DNA from: a virus
Strand: one strand, 5' to 3'
IMG/VR virus record: IMGVR_UViG_3300009605_000158
Location: 1-22,927 of that record
DNA: 22,927 nucleotides
Made by a program: the position numbers and the translations under genes. Under the pieces are notes generated by a model. The model saw only the letters and a program-made list of their open reading frames with translations, did not search any database and had not been told where the DNA came from. Positions 5,603 through 12,507 of the stretch are shown piece after piece. Positions within the stretch are counted from its first letter, which is position 1; every line of letters begins with the position of its first letter.

Positions 5603-6301
5603 ATGAACACATTCAGAGAAACTTTTAATAAACTTTCAGTTTTAGATGTAAATGAGCATACCGAGCAGAAGGGTAGATTTACTTATCTTTCCTGGACTTA
5701 TGCCTGGAAGGCCTTAGTTGAAAATACAGAAACTGCTGGTTATATATGGCAGGAAGACAAGGTTTTTGCAGATGGTACTATGGAAGTATCTTGTGTGTTA
5801 ACTGTTGATGGTCACTCGCTTCCTATGTGGTCTGCTGTGACTGATTATAATAACAACGCAATACCTAGTCCCAATGCTTATGAAATTAATACAGCTAGGA
5901 TGAGATGTTTGGTTAAATCTATGGCAATGTTTGGACTTGGCCACTATATATATGCTGGGGAAAGTTTCCCCGAAAATACTGGGACTCTGGCTCCTGCCTC
6001 AGATGCTTCTCCAAGTGATGATGCCGATCCAACGCTGGGGTCCCAAACCATTGAAAATGGATCCAAAACCATTTTGGAAGAAACCACCTATAAAAAAGTA
6101 TTAAAGTCAATAATCCCCTGCGGTGGCAGTAAGGGTAAAACTTATCAAGAAACATACGTAAATGATCCAGAGGAGGTGCTAAAGGCTGGTAAAAGGTTTG
6201 GTGGATTGACTACTCGAACTGAAGATCAAAGCGAGCATTTAACCAACCTTCGGATTATGGCAAAACACCATATGCAAAACAACAATGGTGTGCTTGCCTA
6301 A
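5603..6301 (+). CDS. Single-strand annealing protein (DUF1071/Sak-type recombinase)
   Basis: The 232-residue protein would anneal complementary single strands in phage recombination. The N-terminal domain (about 1-122) has family-like blocks: FTYLSWTYAWKALVE at 27-40, a central 'FADGTMEVSCVLTVDGH', and TARMRCLVKSMAMFGLG near 97-113 followed by YIYAGE. An acidic Ser/Asp/Pro-rich linker (about 127-150) leads to a C-terminal 80 residues of unknown role. AAGGAGAAGC precedes the ATG. It is the first gene of the early operon and is followed at once by a PD-(D/E)XK exonuclease, the usual partner of such proteins (compare RecE/RecT and Exo/Beta). The DUF1071 family assignment is from motif memory; the role is well supported by context. 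Confidence 0.8.
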   Translation: MNTFRETFNKLSVLDVNEHTEQKGRFTYLSWTYAWKALVENTETAGYIWQEDKVFADGTMEVSCVLTVDGHSLPMWSAVTDYNNNAIPSPNAYEINTARMRCLVKSMAMFGLGHYIYAGESFPENTGTLAPASDASPSDDADPTLGSQTIENGSKTILEETTYKKVLKSIIPCGGSKGKTYQETYVNDPEEVLKAGKRFGGLTTRTEDQSEHLTNLRIMAKHHMQNNNGVLA

Positions 6302-7111
6302 ATGGATGATTATCCTAGAATAGTACCATATAGCAGTTACGGGAGAGTATACGAGGTATCTAAATCCATATTCTTCCCTTCCGTTACAACAGTTCTACGT
6401 TTTGGGCTTCCGCTTGAGGAGTTTTTATTCAAGTGGTTTTTGGAGCAATCTCAGGGGGATTATCAAAGGCATATACAACATAACGGAGCCGCCAGTGAAG
6501 TTGGCACTTTCGTTCATTCTGCCTGGGATAAGATACTAGAAGGAGAGGAGATTGTTATCCCCGAAAATCCCCTGGAGGTTGTTCCTGGTAGAAACTATTA
6601 TCCATCATCTCAAGTAACAGTTGAAATACGTAAAGCACTACTTTCACTGATCTCATTCTGGGAAAAACAATCACCTAAAGTAATAGATAAAGAGATGCTT
6701 TTATATTCCCTTAAAATGAAGGCTAACGAGTTTCTATATCCCTTTATGGGTCGTTGTGATTTAGTCTTAAAACTAGGAAAAGACACCTGGATGTGTGATA
6801 TTAAAACCTCAAAAAATGTCAAGGGTGTGCTTTCCTACCAGGCACAACTTACGATGTATTCTATGCTTTGGAATGATATGCACCCAGACAGCCCAGTGGA
6901 CAGGATGGGTATTATATGGGCTAAAAAAGATTGGAAGGGGGACAACCCTCCTAAATCTGTACTGGAACTAATTGAGTATGAGTTTGATGCTAACTTGGTT
7001 AGGGACATATATGCCATCTTTAAGCGTACCTATGATGGTTTTGAGCTGGGTAAACCCAAGGTTAGAAAACCCCTTCCTACAACATTTTCACTGGAGATGA
7101 TAAATGGCTAG
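6302..7111 (+). CDS. PD-(D/E)XK exonuclease (RecB/Cas4-like)
   Basis: The ATG follows the previous TAA with no gap. The 269-residue product has the motif order of RecB-family nucleases: GTFVH at 68-72, a Glu in DKEMLLYS (E131), GRCDLV with D153, DIKTSK with D166 and K168, and an SYQAQLTMYSMLW motif at 178-190 (Gln/Tyr). These residues bind Mg2+ and cut DNA. Beside a single-strand annealing protein it is most likely the 5'-to-3' resecting exonuclease of a two-component recombination system. The general fold is confident; polarity and partner specificity are inferred. It overlaps the initiator gene by eight bases. Confidence 0.85.
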   Translation: MDDYPRIVPYSSYGRVYEVSKSIFFPSVTTVLRFGLPLEEFLFKWFLEQSQGDYQRHIQHNGAASEVGTFVHSAWDKILEGEEIVIPENPLEVVPGRNYYPSSQVTVEIRKALLSLISFWEKQSPKVIDKEMLLYSLKMKANEFLYPFMGRCDLVLKLGKDTWMCDIKTSKNVKGVLSYQAQLTMYSMLWNDMHPDSPVDRMGIIWAKKDWKGDNPPKSVLELIEYEFDANLVRDIYAIFKRTYDGFELGKPKVRKPLPTTFSLEMING

Positions 7112-7937
7112 ACCTAAAAGTCCACCTATGATAATTATTACAAGGGCTGTTTATGAGTTAGACTTAACCCCAAATGAAAAATTCGTATTAGCAAATATAG
7201 GTAACGTCATCACCTCTGGCGGTATATACCAATTTGATAACGAATGGATAACAACCTTCACAAAGGTTTCCAAAAGACAGGTTTCTACAATAATTAGAAC
7301 CCTAGTTGGGGGTGGTTTTATAGAGGTGGAATTAATTTACCGTGAAGGTACAAAGGAAGTTTTAAAGAGGGTGGTGAAGTTGACTTCTAGGGGTATGGAA
7401 GTCTGTAACCCTACCTCACGAAGTACACTTCCGGGGGGTATAGAAGTAGACTTCCTAGATAATAGAAAGTCTTTACTTAACAGTAAAGATAATAAAAAGA
7501 GTAATATAAATATAGCGTTTGCTGAATTTTGGGATTTATATAATAAAAAACGAGGTGATGTTGGCAAGATAGAAAAGAAGTGGAATGCTCTATCTGATAA
7601 AGATCGTCAACTTGCTATGGATTATATTCCAGGGTATATAAAATCAGAGCCTAACAAGCGTTATAGGAAAGACCCCACAACCTTTTTAAACAACAAATCT
7701 TGGAATGATGAGATATTGGAGCCGTTGAAACCTAAAAGTGAAACCAACGGTGTAGATGTATTTACCCCGATATTGAGAGAGATTAGGCGTGTTGGTGGTT
7801 ATGGTACTCCTGAGTTCAAGGAATGGGAAAAAGATGCCCAGCAGATGGTTAAGCAGCTTGGCTGGGGGAATTGCTGTACTATGACTGAGTTCGATTTAAG
7901 ACAAAGTGTAAACAATAATATAAGTCTAACCCAGTGA
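7104..7937 (+). CDS. Phage replication initiator / replisome organiser
   Basis: The 277-residue protein has an N-terminal winged helix-turn-helix (about 10-98): LTPNEKFVLANIGNVI, then VSKRQVSTIIRTLVGGGFIEV as the recognition helix region. After a variable linker, residues 138-205 show the common phage module AFAEFWDLYNKKRG..KIEKKW..L..KDR.. I..Y...RYRKDPTTFLNNKSWNDEI, shared by many lambda O-like and replisome-organiser proteins. It probably binds the phage origin and recruits a host helicase; no helicase or loader is encoded here. An origin might lie within its own gene, as in lambda, but no iterons were recognised. The start overlaps the exonuclease end by eight bases, and the end overlaps the next GTG start. 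Confidence 0.75.
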   Translation: MARPKSPPMIIITRAVYELDLTPNEKFVLANIGNVITSGGIYQFDNEWITTFTKVSKRQVSTIIRTLVGGGFIEVELIYREGTKEVLKRVVKLTSRGMEVCNPTSRSTLPGGIEVDFLDNRKSLLNSKDNKKSNINIAFAEFWDLYNKKRGDVGKIEKKWNALSDKDRQLAMDYIPGYIKSEPNKRYRKDPTTFLNNKSWNDEILEPLKPKSETNGVDVFTPILREIRRVGGYGTPEFKEWEKDAQQMVKQLGWGNCCTMTEFDLRQSVNNNISLTQ

Positions 7938-8179
7938 AAATTAAAGATATCGTACCAGTGCCCTCAGAGGAAATACGTAAGACCAGGAAGCTGTATTTCA
8001 ATCCAGAGAATGGTGAGTACGTGACTTACAGTAAAGCCTATGCACTAAAGCGTAAAGGTAAAGATATATTTCAAAATGCAGTAGACGTTCCAGATGAGGA
8101 TCGTACCCCAGTTCTGGAAGAGAGATTAAGACTAGTAAACCTAACATTGGAGTTTCTAACTAAAGCCATAAATGAGTAA
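7934..8179 (+). CDS. 81-residue early protein of unknown function
   Basis: GTG start overlapping the initiator stop (GTGA). The product is charged and soluble, with KLYFNPENGEYVTYSKAYALKRKGKDIF in its centre (like a short beta-hairpin plus helix) and a helical C-terminus (RLRLVNLTLEFLTKAI). No family is recognised. It sits between initiator and nuclease-like genes in a coupled chain (eight-base overlap with the next gene), so a replication or recombination accessory role is possible. Confidence 0.6.
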   Translation: MKIKDIVPVPSEEIRKTRKLYFNPENGEYVTYSKAYALKRKGKDIFQNAVDVPDEDRTPVLEERLRLVNLTLEFLTKAINE

Positions 8180-8708
8180 TCAATTTTTCCTTCAGGAGGA
8201 GGAAAATGAAAGAGGTCAATTCGACTGGAATGCTGATCTGTACGCAGATAAGCAACAACAGTTTGCCAATGACTTGGAGGATGCTATTGGCTATGAATTT
8301 TGGCCCACTAAGCCCCGATTTGCCGAATACGATTATCACATAGTTAACCCAATAGACACTAACTTTTCAGGAACTTGTAGTATTGTCCCAGGCACTCCCA
8401 TACTTGGGATAGCAGAACTCAAATACAGAACCAGTGGAGCTATAGACTATCCTGACACTGTAGTAGACACCGATAAAATGATTAAGATGAAGGACAGGGT
8501 AAGAAACACAAACCTCCCAGCCTACATATTCTTCCGTTTCACGGATGATGATAAATATTACCGTGTAGACCTGGAGGATACTTTTAAACAATCTTTAAAT
8601 AGAAATGCCAGCACAACTGCTGATGTCAAGTGGGAATTAAAACCCCTAACCCATATACCCATACATAAATTAAAATCAGTTAAAGACATAAAGGAGAAGG
8701 ATGGATAA
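8172..8708 (+). CDS. Possible PD-(D/E)XK-type nuclease or resolvase
   Basis: The 178-residue protein has segments that could be a restriction-nuclease fold: an acidic start to strand one (EYDYHIVNPID, about 49-59), then PGTPILGIAELKYRT, where ELK gives the E-x-K motif, and later YIFFRFTDDDKYYRVDLED as a beta-hairpin. A Holliday-junction resolvase or DNA-end nuclease would fit the recombination operon. The catalytic assignment rests on one short motif and context, so a non-enzymatic protein remains possible. It overlaps both neighbours by eight bases. Confidence 0.55.
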   Translation: MSNQFFLQEEENERGQFDWNADLYADKQQQFANDLEDAIGYEFWPTKPRFAEYDYHIVNPIDTNFSGTCSIVPGTPILGIAELKYRTSGAIDYPDTVVDTDKMIKMKDRVRNTNLPAYIFFRFTDDDKYYRVDLEDTFKQSLNRNASTTADVKWELKPLTHIPIHKLKSVKDIKEKDG

Positions 8709-9039
8709 ACCAGTAGAATATGTAGAGAAGAATTACCCAGCCACAGCGAGGGCTTTTAAAGCCTTTCAGAGGGAGCAGTATGAACTGTTCTGTAAAAAGC
8801 AGATGGACTATGGCCCGGGCAATATTGCTATGGGTACTACGCTAGAATCTGATCAGGATATTAACCTGGCACTTCAGGGTATTTGTGTTAGAATGAATGA
8901 CAAAGTGAACCGACTGGTCCACCTTGTATTAAAGCAAAAGAAAACCCCTCAAAATGAATCGGTTATGGACAGCTTTAAAGACCTCTCAGTATATGGGATT
9001 ATGGCTCAGATAGTAAACGAAAGATTTTGGGGAAAATAA
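8701..9039 (+). CDS. DUF1599 / nucleotide-modification-associated domain protein
   Basis: The 112-residue protein has the family pattern: FKAFQREQYELFCKKQMDYGPGNIAMG (about 19-45), then GICVRMNDKVNRLVHLV with the V-R-M-N-D-K block, and a helix DLSVYGIMAQIVNERFW. This all-alpha family (Nmad1/DUF1599, resembling MazG/dUTPase-like nucleotide-binding bundles) is found in phage nucleotide metabolism neighbourhoods. The exact reaction is unknown. GGAGAAGG directly precedes the ATG, and the gene overlaps the previous one by eight bases. Confidence 0.75.
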   Translation: MDKPVEYVEKNYPATARAFKAFQREQYELFCKKQMDYGPGNIAMGTTLESDQDINLALQGICVRMNDKVNRLVHLVLKQKKTPQNESVMDSFKDLSVYGIMAQIVNERFWGK

Positions 9040-9074
9040 CGCCAGCTTGCTGGTATAGAAAAAAAGGAGAATAA

Positions 9075-9428
9075 ATGGGACATTTCGTAATTGAAAAAAT
9101 GAGGAACGTGGACTGGGACAAGACCGTAGCTACTTTTAGTGTAGTCGTACTAGATGAGCATCAAAAGCCACTAGTTACTATTCACGATTGTAAGCTGGTA
9201 GATGGTGCTAAAGGCTTTTTTGTATCAGCCCCATCCAAAAAACTGAAGGAACCATTCACAGGTAAAGATGGCAAACAAAAGGAATGGATGGATTTAGCTT
9301 TCATTCACCAGGACCACCGTGAGGAGCTGAATGATTTGGCTTCAGAGATGTATGATCCAAACGCAACTCCCGATGGAACTAAAGTTGAAAAGACACTAGC
9401 AACTGCTGATGAGGACCTCCCATTTTAA
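9075..9428 (+). CDS. SpoVG-like DNA-binding protein with SSB-type tail
   Basis: The 117-residue protein has a central segment VTIHDCKLVDGAKGFFVSAPSKK (34-56) followed by EWMDLAF (70-76). This resembles the SpoVG pattern (I-x-I-H-D-x-K-V-x-x-G-x-x-G-x-F-x-x-x-P-S-K ... D-x-A). The C-terminus is ADEDLPF, the acidic-hydrophobic tip by which bacterial SSB recruits DNA-repair and replication partners. Position in the replication operon suggests it acts as the phage single-strand DNA-binding protein. It has its own ribosome site (AAAAAGGAG). The fold assignment is by motif and is moderate; the tail is seen directly. Confidence 0.6.
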   Translation: MGHFVIEKMRNVDWDKTVATFSVVVLDEHQKPLVTIHDCKLVDGAKGFFVSAPSKKLKEPFTGKDGKQKEWMDLAFIHQDHREELNDLASEMYDPNATPDGTKVEKTLATADEDLPF

Positions 9429-9782
9429 ATGGAATCTGAATCCTTACATTTAGTGAACAAGGGGCTGGCAGATGAAATTAAAACGCTGTCGGCCCGTGTT
9501 GCCACCAATGAGAAACTGCTTATCTTGTGTTTAGATATGATTAAGAATTTTGGTCACTTTATTCCAAATGCAGTAGAGAAATTTAACAAGGAATTTGATA
9601 GAATTCGGGGTGTAGGGGCAGACGATCAGGCTTTGTCGGATAAGCCAATAGACACCTATCTCGATGGGAATCCCAACCACCCTTTGGATGACAACCCCTT
9701 GGGCGAAAACCCCTTGGGCGAAAACCCGTTGGGTAACAATCCCCTGGGTGACCACCCCGAAGACTTACAAACGGATGAGTAA
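9429..9782 (+). CDS. Early protein with NPLG(E/D/N) pentapeptide repeats
   Basis: The ATG follows the previous stop with no gap. The first 60 residues are helical (possible coiled coil, SLHLVNKGLADEIKTLSARV). The C-terminal part has a tandem five-residue repeat: HPLDD, NPLGE, NPLGE, NPLGN, NPLGD (residues 84-108), then an acidic end. Function is unknown; the repeat may be a flexible spacer or binding surface. The last eight bases overlap the next start. Confidence 0.65.
   Translation: MESESLHLVNKGLADEIKTLSARVATNEKLLILCLDMIKNFGHFIPNAVEKFNKEFDRIRGVGADDQALSDKPIDTYLDGNPNHPLDDNPLGENPLGENPLGNNPLGDHPEDLQTDE
9678..9752 (+). repeat. Five tandem 15-base units (N-P-L-G-x)
   Basis: Five consecutive 15-base units, the central ones nearly identical (AACCCCTTGGGCGAA twice), encode H/N-P-L-D/G-E/D/N inside the gene at 9429. 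The copies have diverged mostly at third positions and the last codon, suggesting expansion followed by selection on the peptide. Confidence 0.85.
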
Positions 9783-10080
9783 AAAAGACGAAAAAATATT
9801 CAAGGCAGAACAATCAGCTAAAAAGAGAAAACAGAGAGATTGTACTCCCCAGGACAACTACGGAGACAATTACGTTACGGGCCAGGAGAAGTTACGGACC
9901 CAGGGGAAAGGTGGCTCCTACCGGGTGATTTCTGGATGGTATAGTAAGGAGATGACTGATAAGTTTAACAGAATATTTAAAAAACGTCAGAAGGAATACA
10001 CTCAAAACGTAGATCATACAGAAAAACCTGAATTTGATGAGGGTAGTGGAACAATCCCCCCGGAATTTGAGGATGAATAG
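9775..10080 (+). CDS. 101-residue basic/charged protein of unknown function
   Basis: I chose the ATG at 9775, which overlaps the repeat-protein stop by eight bases; the frame is open further upstream only as a shadow of the repeat. The product starts with a Lys-rich segment (MSKKDEKIFKAEQSAKKRKQ). It has a middle with GGSYRVISGWYSKEMTDKFN and a helical KRIFKKRQKEY-like region, and ends acidic (PEFDEGSGTIPPEFEDE). No family is recognised. The stop overlaps the following GTG (TAGTG). Confidence 0.55.
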   Translation: MSKKDEKIFKAEQSAKKRKQRDCTPQDNYGDNYVTGQEKLRTQGKGGSYRVISGWYSKEMTDKFNRIFKKRQKEYTQNVDHTEKPEFDEGSGTIPPEFEDE

Positions 10081-10571
10081 TGCCGAGAAAAATCCCAACC
10101 AAAACACGAATGAAGCACAGACTGGACAAGGCCGTGAGGGAGTACGTGAAAGCCAGGGATCAGTATACGTGTCAGACTTGCGGAATTCACAAAGACAGCA
10201 CACCTCTAGGTCAATTGGATCTGAGTCACAAAATATCCAGGTCAAATCTGATACTAAGATGGGACGAAAGAAACACAATAAGTCAGTGCAGGGCCTGTCA
10301 CCTGAACTGGGGTATGGGAATAACAAAGCCTATGAACTTGGGTATAGATCGTCTATTTGGAGAGGGTACATCCCAGCTATTAGAGAATATGGCACGGCAG
10401 TATCCAATATCCAAGGGGACGTATCTGGACTTGGTAGAGTTTCGATTGAAACTAGAGGACTACTACAAGAAGAAGTTAAGGCTTGTACAGGCAGAGGGTT
10501 ACAGTCAGTCAGATTGTATTGCAAAAATATTTACAGATTTTGGACTAAAAATAAAAGGGGATCACGAATGA
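10080..10571 (+). CDS. NinG/HNH-like recombination nuclease
   Basis: GTG start sharing a G with the previous TAG. The 163-residue product has a zinc-binding, HNH-like core: CQTCGIHKDSTPLGQLDLSHKISRS (about 32-56) with two Cys and the His of the first strand, then WDERNTISQCRACHLNWG (61-78) with the Asn and second Cys pair. This matches the layout of lambda NinG (Rap), which nicks recombination intermediates, and of HNH nucleases generally. In an operon already holding an annealing protein and exonuclease, a NinG-like role in branch resolution is the best guess; a free HNH nuclease is the alternative. Confidence 0.7.
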   Translation: MPRKIPTKTRMKHRLDKAVREYVKARDQYTCQTCGIHKDSTPLGQLDLSHKISRSNLILRWDERNTISQCRACHLNWGMGITKPMNLGIDRLFGEGTSQLLENMARQYPISKGTYLDLVEFRLKLEDYYKKKLRLVQAEGYSQSDCIAKIFTDFGLKIKGDHE

Positions 10572-10669
10572 TAGATAAAATAGAGAGGGCTGTAGTATTC
10601 ACGCTGCTTATCGGACTGTGCATTCTCACTTGGTACGTAATAATTACGATTGGGGTGAACTATGTCTAG
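10568..10669 (+). CDS. 33-residue single-pass membrane peptide
   Basis: ATGA overlap with the nuclease stop. Nearly the whole product is one membrane helix (residues 8-31, AVVFTLLIGLCILTWYVIIT) after a charged N-terminus MIDKIER. The long frame upstream in the same phase is a shadow of the nuclease gene. Small early membrane peptides of phages often act in superinfection exclusion or host membrane control; here the role is unknown. Confidence 0.55.
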   Translation: MIDKIERAVVFTLLIGLCILTWYVIITIGVNYV

Positions 10670-10793
10670 TTTACAGTTAAACAAATGTGTTGAGTGTTTC
10701 AAGCCCCTGGATGTTGGGCATATCTGTGACAGATGTCAGTGTGAAATCTCAGGAGACTTTGATCATTTAAAGGAACCGGAAAATGACGGATAG
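10662..10793 (+). CDS. 43-residue zinc-ribbon micro-protein
   Basis: Starts eight bases before the membrane peptide's stop. It contains CVEC (9-12) and CDRCQC (22-27), two metal-binding Cys pairs separated by nine residues, a compact zinc ribbon, then an acidic tail. Probably a nucleic-acid- or protein-binding accessory. Coupled start and stop positions and the Cys pattern support it despite its size. Confidence 0.55.
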   Translation: MSSLQLNKCVECFKPLDVGHICDRCQCEISGDFDHLKEPENDG

Positions 10794-10944
10794 AAAAGAG
10801 TGTACTAAGTGTAAAGAAAGTAAATCCCATGCAGAGTTTATTAAAACCTTCGGCCAGAGACATTCTATGTGTGATGACTGTAGGAAACAAAGCTCAAAGG
10901 ATGATTATTATAGAAGAAAGGCTTTAAAACAACCACTATTCTAA
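10783..10944 (+). CDS. 53-residue zinc-finger micro-protein
   Basis: Overlaps the previous gene's end by eleven bases. It has CTKC (7-10) and CDDC (30-33) Cys pairs with a basic helical tail (RKQSSKDDYYRRKALKQ), resembling the short 'CxxC-x19-CxxC' zinc proteins found in many phages next to HNH or methylase genes. A DNA-binding role is likely but unproven. It is followed with no gap by the next ATG. Confidence 0.6.
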   Translation: MTDRKECTKCKESKSHAEFIKTFGQRHSMCDDCRKQSSKDDYYRRKALKQPLF

Positions 10945-11151
10945 ATGGCTAAGTACAGGAAAAAGACAATAGACTATATTAACGACCATATAGATATGGA
11001 TGTCCGGGATTTAAAGATACGGATCACTAACGATTATCTTAAAACATTGAAATCAGACTTAACCTCAACTCAACGTATAATAAAACTAGCCAAAGAATTT
11101 AACCTCGGCATAAAAGCCATAGAACGCATACTAGCTAGTAAAGATGAATGA
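10945..11151 (+). CDS. 68-residue protein, possible helix-turn-helix
   Basis: ATG immediately after the preceding TAA. The C-terminal part TSTQRIIKLAKEFNLGIKAIERILASKDE reads like a helix-turn-helix (helix, turn at NLG, helix), and the rest is charged. No family is recognised. It overlaps the methyltransferase start by ATGA, so it may be co-translated with it. Confidence 0.55.
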   Translation: MAKYRKKTIDYINDHIDMDVRDLKIRITNDYLKTLKSDLTSTQRIIKLAKEFNLGIKAIERILASKDE

Positions 11152-12020
11152 AGATGTTAGATTTATTCAGCGGCATAGGTGGATTTCATCTTGGCCTGGA
11201 ACAAGCAGGATTCAAATTCGACTGGGTTGGTTTTTCGGAGATAGATAAATATGCCGTCCAGCAATACCAAAAAAGATTTCCAGAAGCCCAGTCCCTTGGA
11301 TCAATTACAGATATTCAGCCAGAGAGAGATTTGCCCAATCACATTGACATCCTTTGTGGAGGATTCCCTTGTCAAGCTTTCTCAATTGCTGGAAAACGGA
11401 AAGGATTCGATGACACCAGGGGAACTTTATTTTTTGAAATTGCACGGATTCTTAGACATTTCAGAGACGTTGGGAAACCAATCCCATACTTTATACTCGA
11501 AAATGTTAAAGGTTTACTTAACCACGAAGATGGACGAACATTTGCTACTATCTACGGAGTTCTTGCCGACCTTGGTTATACCGTTGAGTGCCAATTACTT
11601 AATACTCGTTGGTTTTTACCCCAAAATAGAGAACGAATTTACCTTGTCGGACATTTTAGAGGAGAATCCCGACCCAAAGTATTTCCTATCGAAGGGAAGG
11701 CAAAAAGAATTAATCAAATATTTATAGATGAATCAATGTATAGAATGGAAGGTAAATTAAGAAAGTATAACGGATATTCCCCAACATTGAACACATCTCA
11801 AGGTGGGGGCCATATTCCATTGGTAGTAGTAGAACGAGGGCAATACAACTCAAAGGGGAATATCAGAAACTTAACCCCAACAGAATGTGAAAGGCTGCAA
11901 GGATTCCCAGATGGATGGACAGAAGGGCAATCAGATACACAAAGATACAAACAGCTAGGCAATGCAGTTAGTGTTCCTGTTGTTAAAGCTATTGGGGAAA
12001 GACTTAACCAATATTTATGA
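11148..12020 (+). CDS. dcm: DNA (cytosine-5)-methyltransferase, orphan
   Basis: The 290-residue enzyme would transfer methyl from S-adenosylmethionine to C5 of cytosine. Conserved motifs in order: LDLFSGIGGFHLGLE (SAM site, 4-18), GGFPCQAFS with catalytic Cys75, DTRGTLFFEIARI, ILENVKG (ENV), QNRERIYLVG, a short target-recognition region (about 190-235) with SPTLNTSQGG, then RNLTPTECERLQGFP and KQLGNAVSVPV. The size is small, with one minimal recognition domain. No restriction enzyme gene adjoins it, so it probably protects phage DNA from host restriction. The recognition site cannot be read from sequence. Confidence 0.97.
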   Translation: MKMLDLFSGIGGFHLGLEQAGFKFDWVGFSEIDKYAVQQYQKRFPEAQSLGSITDIQPERDLPNHIDILCGGFPCQAFSIAGKRKGFDDTRGTLFFEIARILRHFRDVGKPIPYFILENVKGLLNHEDGRTFATIYGVLADLGYTVECQLLNTRWFLPQNRERIYLVGHFRGESRPKVFPIEGKAKRINQIFIDESMYRMEGKLRKYNGYSPTLNTSQGGGHIPLVVVERGQYNSKGNIRNLTPTECERLQGFPDGWTEGQSDTQRYKQLGNAVSVPVVKAIGERLNQYL

Positions 12021-12178
12021 TTAAAGACAACCACTACTACCAAAGACAGTTACAGATGGCTATTGAAGAGTTAGCCCATAAGGAAGCTATAATATTAACC
12101 TTACGTGCCAAGCTTGAGAATATGCACAAATATATAGATAAAACCTTTCAGGATAGAAATAAGAATGAAGAGAATTAA
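12017..12178 (+). CDS. 53-residue helical micro-protein
   Basis: ATGA overlap with the methyltransferase stop. The product (MIKDNHYYQRQLQMAIEELA, then HKEAIILTLRAKLENMHKYI) is almost entirely a predicted helix with heptad-like spacing, so a small coiled coil. It may be an accessory of the methyltransferase or an independent early protein; no family is recognised. Confidence 0.5.
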   Translation: MIKDNHYYQRQLQMAIEELAHKEAIILTLRAKLENMHKYIDKTFQDRNKNEEN

Positions 12179-12180
12179 AT

Positions 12181-12480
12181 ATGAAGGAATTTAGTTTGAC
12201 TTACAAGTTTGATTTAAAGCGTTTAACAATACACCAAAAAGACCGAGAGATATATCATATTTCAAGGGATCGGTGTGGTACATCAAAAGAAAGATTAGAT
12301 TGGGTGCTACAGGTAAACAGTAAAGTATGGATGAAAGATATATACCAATTCAATAGAGAATTTAGCAAGGCTTTAGACTATTGGTTTGAATTGGATGTGG
12401 AATATGCAAAAACCCTAAAACGTGTAGAGCTAAGTAGAAAATTTCCTTGGCTCGGAAAGTTAGACAACTCTAGGGCTTAA
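12181..12480 (+). CDS. 99-residue early protein of unknown function
   Basis: Starts two bases after the previous stop, with only a weak GAAGAG upstream. The product begins with beta-like segments (EFSLTYKFDLKRLTIHQKDREIYHISRD) and continues as aromatic-rich helices (WVLQVNSKVWMKDIYQFNREF). No motif or family is recognised. Base use and direction match its neighbours. Confidence 0.6.
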   Translation: MKEFSLTYKFDLKRLTIHQKDREIYHISRDRCGTSKERLDWVLQVNSKVWMKDIYQFNREFSKALDYWFELDVEYAKTLKRVELSRKFPWLGKLDNSRA

Positions 12481-12507
12481 ATATAAAGGGGGTACGCTTC
12501 AACCTTG

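Noticed and set aside
9041-9054. CCAGC-TT-GCTGG as a terminator before the SSB-like gene.
   Set aside because: The stem is short, with a tiny loop and no T-run on the plus strand; transcription must continue through the operon.
9678-9752. Short regular repeats as a possible CRISPR array.
   Set aside because: Units are 15-base, contiguous, without spacers, and in frame inside a coding gene.
10034-10567. A 178-codon extension upstream of the membrane peptide.
   Set aside because: It is a shadow of the nuclease gene at 10080-10571, which has real zinc/HNH motifs; the peptide's own ATG overlaps the nuclease stop.
11251-11727. A 158-codon frame inside the methyltransferase gene.
   Set aside because: The overlapping frame encodes all C5-methyltransferase motifs; this one is a shadow with no ribosome site.
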